Origin: an uncultured Odoribacter sp.
GTDB lineage: Bacteria > Bacteroidota > Bacteroidia > Bacteroidales > Marinifilaceae
Reading direction: 5' to 3'
NCBI GenBank assembly: GCA_900548135.1
Contig: URJC01000057.1
Span: 1 to 11,019, forward strand
DNA length: 11,019 bases
Below, piece by piece: positions 7,835-11,019 of the stretch. The translations under genes were made by a program, and so were the position numbers. Every line of letters begins with the position of its first letter. Position 1 is the stretch's first letter. The notes under the pieces are model-generated. The model was given only the letters and a program-made list of their open reading frames with translations, did not search any database and was not told where the DNA came from.

Positions 7835-8551
7835 ATGAAGGTTATGTTTATGGAAAAATTATATCGGAGAATGATTTTGCTGGTGGCAGGCTTGGGATGT
7901 CTGGCTTGCAGTGAACAGGAGACCCCTGTCTACGAAGGTTTGGATTATGTTAATTTGGAATCCAAACAGGTATCCTTATCATTTGATTTATTGCCGGTGG
8001 AAGACACTTTACTTACATTCAATGTGAAGGTAATGGGGTATCTGGCTGAAAATGAACGTGAAGTACAGGTAGTTGCAACAGAAGGTACGACAGCGCAGGA
8101 AGGTACTGATTTCAGGATGGAAAAATGTACTATTCCGGCGAATGAAATTGCCGGGGAATTGAAATGCCGGGTGTTTAAACCAGTGGGTTTACAAGAGGGA
8201 GATAGCTTGATTATTAATTTGTTGTTAAAAGATTCTGAAGATCTGTTAGCTGGTATCAGGACGACAGCCAAGATTAAAATTGAGGCTGGCTTACCGAGTG
8301 TTTGGTCTGGCGATTGGTGGACTAACTACTGTCATGAATTGGTATATGGGACTTATCTGAAAGAAAAATTCCGTTTTTTGATCCGTATTCTGAAATCTGT
8401 AGAAAAGGTGAATACTGTTGGGATGGATATCGGGGCAAGAAGTGATTGGCAACTTTATTTCTACACCGAATTGACAAAGTTTGAGAAAGATAATGGTCCG
8501 TTAATCGATGAAGAAACCGGGGAACGGGTCACTTTCCCAGGTACTTTTTAA
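7835..8551 (+). CDS. DUF4843-family lipoprotein
   Basis: From ATG 7835 the protein has 238 residues. It starts four bases after the SusD stop, so translational coupling is likely. ATG 7850 is a good alternative, with AAGG at 7838-7841 upstream and a compact signal peptide. An in-frame ATG at 7760 would overlap SusD by 71 bases and spoil the signal peptide, so I reject it. The signal sequence (RRMILLVAGLGCLACSEQE) offers two cysteines; the second (Cys25 from 7835), followed by SEQE, is the better lipidation site. An acidic or serine start after Cys resembles the Bacteroidota surface-export signal. The mature protein is beta-rich with GTTAQEGTDFRMEKCTIPANE, an Ig-like or Calx-beta-like segment, and ends in EETGERVTFPGTF. 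DUF4843 proteins typically follow SusC/SusD in such loci. The molecular role is unknown; a surface component of the uptake complex is the likely function. Confidence 0.85.
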   Translation: MKVMFMEKLYRRMILLVAGLGCLACSEQETPVYEGLDYVNLESKQVSLSFDLLPVEDTLLTFNVKVMGYLAENEREVQVVATEGTTAQEGTDFRMEKCTIPANEIAGELKCRVFKPVGLQEGDSLIINLLLKDSEDLLAGIRTTAKIKIEAGLPSVWSGDWWTNYCHELVYGTYLKEKFRFLIRILKSVEKVNTVGMDIGARSDWQLYFYTELTKFEKDNGPLIDEETGERVTFPGTF

Positions 8552-8580
8552 ATAAGGTTTTATTTTAAAATAGCGGAAAT

Positions 8581-10074
8581 ATGAAAAAGATTATTACGAT
8601 AGGATTTCTTTGTTGGGGAATAATAACACTGCTATGGGGGTGTTATGACGATAAGGGAAATTATGATTACCATGATTTGCCGTTTTTGGAGATAGATACT
8701 GTGGGAATAAAAAATGAGCGTAGTCAGGAACAGATGAGTGTCTTGAAAATAGAACCCGATATCCGTTATGACGGGTCCAAAGAGGATTTAATTTATCTCT
8801 GGGTGATGTATCCGAAAAATGAAGTATACAATGAGGATAAGGGTAAATATCCTGAAGCAATAAAATTGTCCGAACAACCTGTCCTGGAATATGTGCTGGA
8901 CGTACCGGCTAATAAGTATGTGGTTCGGCTGACGGTTACGGATAAGATTAATAAAACCAGTTCGTTCATGACATTTCAGGTAGAAGTACTGAGTGCATTC
9001 AGTAAAGGATTGATGGTATTGGCAGAAAAGGAGGGGGCTTTCGATGTGGATTTGGTCCGTTCATTGCGGCTTGAACCTACTTTAGAAGCAGATAAGGAAG
9101 GAGTTATCAGGAATATTTATTCTGTTTGTAATCAGGAAAAATTGTATGCTGCAAAATCTTTATATCAAAAAAATAATAAAGTGTATATTTTCACTGAAGA
9201 CGGAGGAGTCCGGTTGAATAATATCACTTTTGAGCAAGAAACAGATTACAATGATTTGTTTTTGATACCGGAAGCCATAGCTTCTCCTATGGCGCTGGAA
9301 ACTTCTTTTAACAATATGTTTTATATAATCAATGGAAAAACGTTGCATAGTGTGTTCAGTACAGGCCGGTTTTCTACTCCTTTGCTGGGAGATTATGAGG
9401 CAGCGCCATTTTTGACAGAACGGAAACGGATCTCCGGAGTTGATGGGCCTAATCTGGTCATCTACGATACCAAACATCAGCGTTTTATGCAGTTACCACT
9501 GTTCGGAAAAAAACTGGGTGTATATGAAGCGATGGCCCCGGGAGCTCCTTTTGATCTGAATCAGATTGGAATGAAATTGATGCATATGGAGAATGGTTAT
9601 AATGATTATTGTTATCATGTTTTTCTGGATGAAAAGACGGTAGCCTGGTATTTATATGTTATCAATCTGAATACAGTAGCCCAGGATCCGATCTTGAAAG
9701 TGTCCATGGCAGGATGTGCAGATATTTCGGAACATACTTTATATGCTTTTGGAACGCGGGGAGAAGTTTGTTATTATGCAACAGATAACAAAATTTATCT
9801 GTACGACTATAAAAACAGTAATACTGCCGGTACAGATGGAGGATATATTTTTGGTACGACGGAAAAGGTGGCCGTTATGAAAGTGTATAAAGATCCCGCT
9901 GATCAAGACCGGGATAGTAAGCTTTTGCTGGTTGCTACCAATGATGTGGAAACAGGAGAAGGGCGGGTGTATATCCTGGAAGTCAATGAGCATACCGGGA
10001 TCGTCAATAAGTCGACAGTGAAAATGTCCGGTGGATTCGGAGTGATTAAAGATTTGTGTTTCAAACAAAGTTAA
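8581..10074 (+). CDS. PKD-like family surface lipoprotein
   Basis: This 497-residue protein has a signal peptide and lipobox (ITLLWGC, Cys21) followed by YDDKGNYDYHD. This post-cysteine motif is characteristic of the PKD-like lipoproteins encoded next to DUF4843 in Bacteroidota SusCD loci. An Ig/PKD-like beta-sandwich spans about 40-138, ending in NKYVVRLTVTDKINKTSSFM. The remaining 350 or so residues contain recurrent hydrophobic strands with turns (for example KVYIFTEDGGVRLN, NLVIYDTKHQRFMQL, DNKIYLYDYKN, GRVYILEVNEHTG). This suggests a beta-propeller, though I could not verify blade number. The acidic residues after the Cys fit surface exposure. The gene follows DUF4843 by 29 bp and precedes the thioredoxin-like gene by 10 bp, so co-transcription is very likely. 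The role is probably substrate binding; no catalytic motif is recognised. Confidence 0.85.
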   Translation: MKKIITIGFLCWGIITLLWGCYDDKGNYDYHDLPFLEIDTVGIKNERSQEQMSVLKIEPDIRYDGSKEDLIYLWVMYPKNEVYNEDKGKYPEAIKLSEQPVLEYVLDVPANKYVVRLTVTDKINKTSSFMTFQVEVLSAFSKGLMVLAEKEGAFDVDLVRSLRLEPTLEADKEGVIRNIYSVCNQEKLYAAKSLYQKNNKVYIFTEDGGVRLNNITFEQETDYNDLFLIPEAIASPMALETSFNNMFYIINGKTLHSVFSTGRFSTPLLGDYEAAPFLTERKRISGVDGPNLVIYDTKHQRFMQLPLFGKKLGVYEAMAPGAPFDLNQIGMKLMHMENGYNDYCYHVFLDEKTVAWYLYVINLNTVAQDPILKVSMAGCADISEHTLYAFGTRGEVCYYATDNKIYLYDYKNSNTAGTDGGYIFGTTEKVAVMKVYKDPADQDRDSKLLLVATNDVETGEGRVYILEVNEHTGIVNKSTVKMSGGFGVIKDLCFKQS

Positions 10075-10084
10075 AGGTGAGGTT

Positions 10085-11019
10085 ATGAAAGGGTTATTAT
10101 TGAGCTTGGCTTTATTCTTTTTGAGTATTTCCGGTATAAATGCCCAAAACCGTTGTATCCGTTTTTTGGATGATGACTGGACGGTACTCCTGGAAAGAGC
10201 AAAAAAAAGTAGAAAATTGATCTTTGTGGATTGTTATACTTCCTGGTGTGGTCCTTGCAAAACTTTGGCAAAAGACATTTTTACGCTTGATAGTGTCGCA
10301 GACTTTTTTAATCAACATTTCCTTTGTGTCCAGTTTGATATGGAGAAAGGAAAAGGTTTGGAACTGAAAAAAACTTTTGAGATTCGTGCCTATCCGACTT
10401 TGTTGTTTGTAGATGGAAAACAGCAGATTATTCATCGGATTGTGGGTTGTGACGGTCCGGGGTTCTTGATGGAAGAGGCCAGAAAAGCCCTGGACCCTCA
10501 ATTAAATTTCCGGGTAATGCAGAAACGGTATGTGGCCGGAGATAGGGGGGCTACTTTTATATTGGAATATTTGAAATATTTGGATCATGCCTATATGGGA
10601 GAGGAAGCAAATGCTGTTGCTTTACAATATTTGCAAACATTTAGAGAGGAAGAATTGATTACTGTCGGTAATTGGAAAATAATAGAACAGTATGTAACGG
10701 ATCCTCTGGCAATTCCTTTGCAGGTGGTTATGAAATACCGGAAAGCATTTTTTGACCTGGTTTCGGAGCATGAAGTGGTAAATAAGTTAAATTTGGCTTG
10801 TCGGAGTGCATTGCTGCCTTTATCGCGCTGGCGTCCGGATACTGAAGTTGTTTTTGATGAAGCATATTACAAAGCGCTGGTCACTTATTTCCAATCCGTT
10901 GATTATGATTTGGCTCCTGAATGCCTTGCCAATCTGTACACAGCAGGATTTATGTACAGAGGGGATTATCAGGGTATGCTGGAGGAGATGAACCGGGTGA
11001 TGGAGTATGGGATCATTAA
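10085..11019 (+). CDS. Secreted thioredoxin-fold protein, partial at the right edge
   Basis: The frame is open from ATG 10085 to the window end (311 complete codons plus two bases) with no stop; the final TAA bases are out of frame. AGGTGAGG (10075-10082) lies just before the start and resembles a ribosome-binding site. Residues 1-20 form a signal peptide (MKGLLLSLALFFLSISGINA) without a lipobox cysteine, so a periplasmic location is likely. A thioredoxin domain spans about 28-140. Its active site is WCGPC (Cys55 and Cys58), after KLIFVDCYTS, and the cis-proline is in RAYPTLLFVDG (Pro104). After about residue 140 a helical extension continues to the edge. It resembles no family I can name. 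The complete redox dithiol suggests disulfide reduction or exchange on imported or envelope proteins. The 10-bp spacing to the PKD-like gene places it in the same operon. Confidence 0.88.
   Translation, partial: MKGLLLSLALFFLSISGINAQNRCIRFLDDDWTVLLERAKKSRKLIFVDCYTSWCGPCKTLAKDIFTLDSVADFFNQHFLCVQFDMEKGKGLELKKTFEIRAYPTLLFVDGKQQIIHRIVGCDGPGFLMEEARKALDPQLNFRVMQKRYVAGDRGATFILEYLKYLDHAYMGEEANAVALQYLQTFREEELITVGNWKIIEQYVTDPLAIPLQVVMKYRKAFFDLVSEHEVVNKLNLACRSALLPLSRWRPDTEVVFDEAYYKALVTYFQSVDYDLAPECLANLYTAGFMYRGDYQGMLEEMNRVMEYGII

Noticed and set aside
11015..11019. Apparent TAA stop at the right end
   Set aside because: It is out of frame with the thioredoxin-like gene (ATT AA-), so the gene continues beyond the window.

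Overview
The window looks like chromosomal DNA from a gut-type Bacteroidales bacterium. The evidence is a SusC/SusD-type outer-membrane uptake locus with an ECF sigma/FecR pair, lipoproteins with Bacteroidota-style lipoboxes, an exact TAnnTTTG -7 promoter element, weak Shine-Dalgarno use and moderately AT-rich DNA. The particular set SusC (with an STN domain), SusD, DUF4843, PKD-like lipoprotein and thioredoxin-like protein reminds me most of Odoribacteraceae (Odoribacter, Butyricimonas). That placement is an impression, not a demonstrated match.

Layout. Bases 1-233 (minus strand) hold the 5' end of a sodium:alanine (AGCS) symporter gene. A roughly 110-bp divergent region separates it from a TetR-family regulator (347-937, plus strand). 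That region contains a good candidate promoter and a perfect 14-bp palindrome that is a likely TetR operator. All later genes are on the plus strand: an ECF sigma factor (964-1566), a FecR-type anti-sigma factor (1674-2837), a hairpin and a second small inverted repeat (2839-2897), a SusC/RagA-type TonB-dependent transporter (2917-6304), a SusD/RagB lipoprotein (6403-7830), a DUF4843 lipoprotein (7835-8551), a PKD-like family lipoprotein (8581-10074), and a secreted thioredoxin-fold protein that runs off the right edge (10085 to the end). No stretch longer than about 115 bp lacks a gene. I see no tRNA, rRNA, insertion sequence or CRISPR.

How the genes should work together. In the classical trans-envelope model, substrate binding to the SusC barrel is signalled through its periplasmic STN domain to FecR in the inner membrane. 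FecR then releases the sigma factor, which transcribes the uptake operon. SusD and the two further lipoproteins would form the surface capture complex. The thioredoxin-like protein would act in the periplasm. No glycoside hydrolase, polysaccharide lyase, sulfatase or peptidase is present, so the substrate cannot be named from this window.

The main anomaly is that the SusC gene is broken in two places. Near 4003 there is a frame change with several conserved plug-to-barrel residues missing. At about 5926-5928 one G appears to be missing from a G run. The flanking genes are all intact. Either the transporter is a recent pseudogene or part of the damage is sequence error. The first lesion looks too large for a simple base-calling slip. 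I found no convincing novel system; the window is a recognisable SusCD locus with some unusual regulatory and accessory details.
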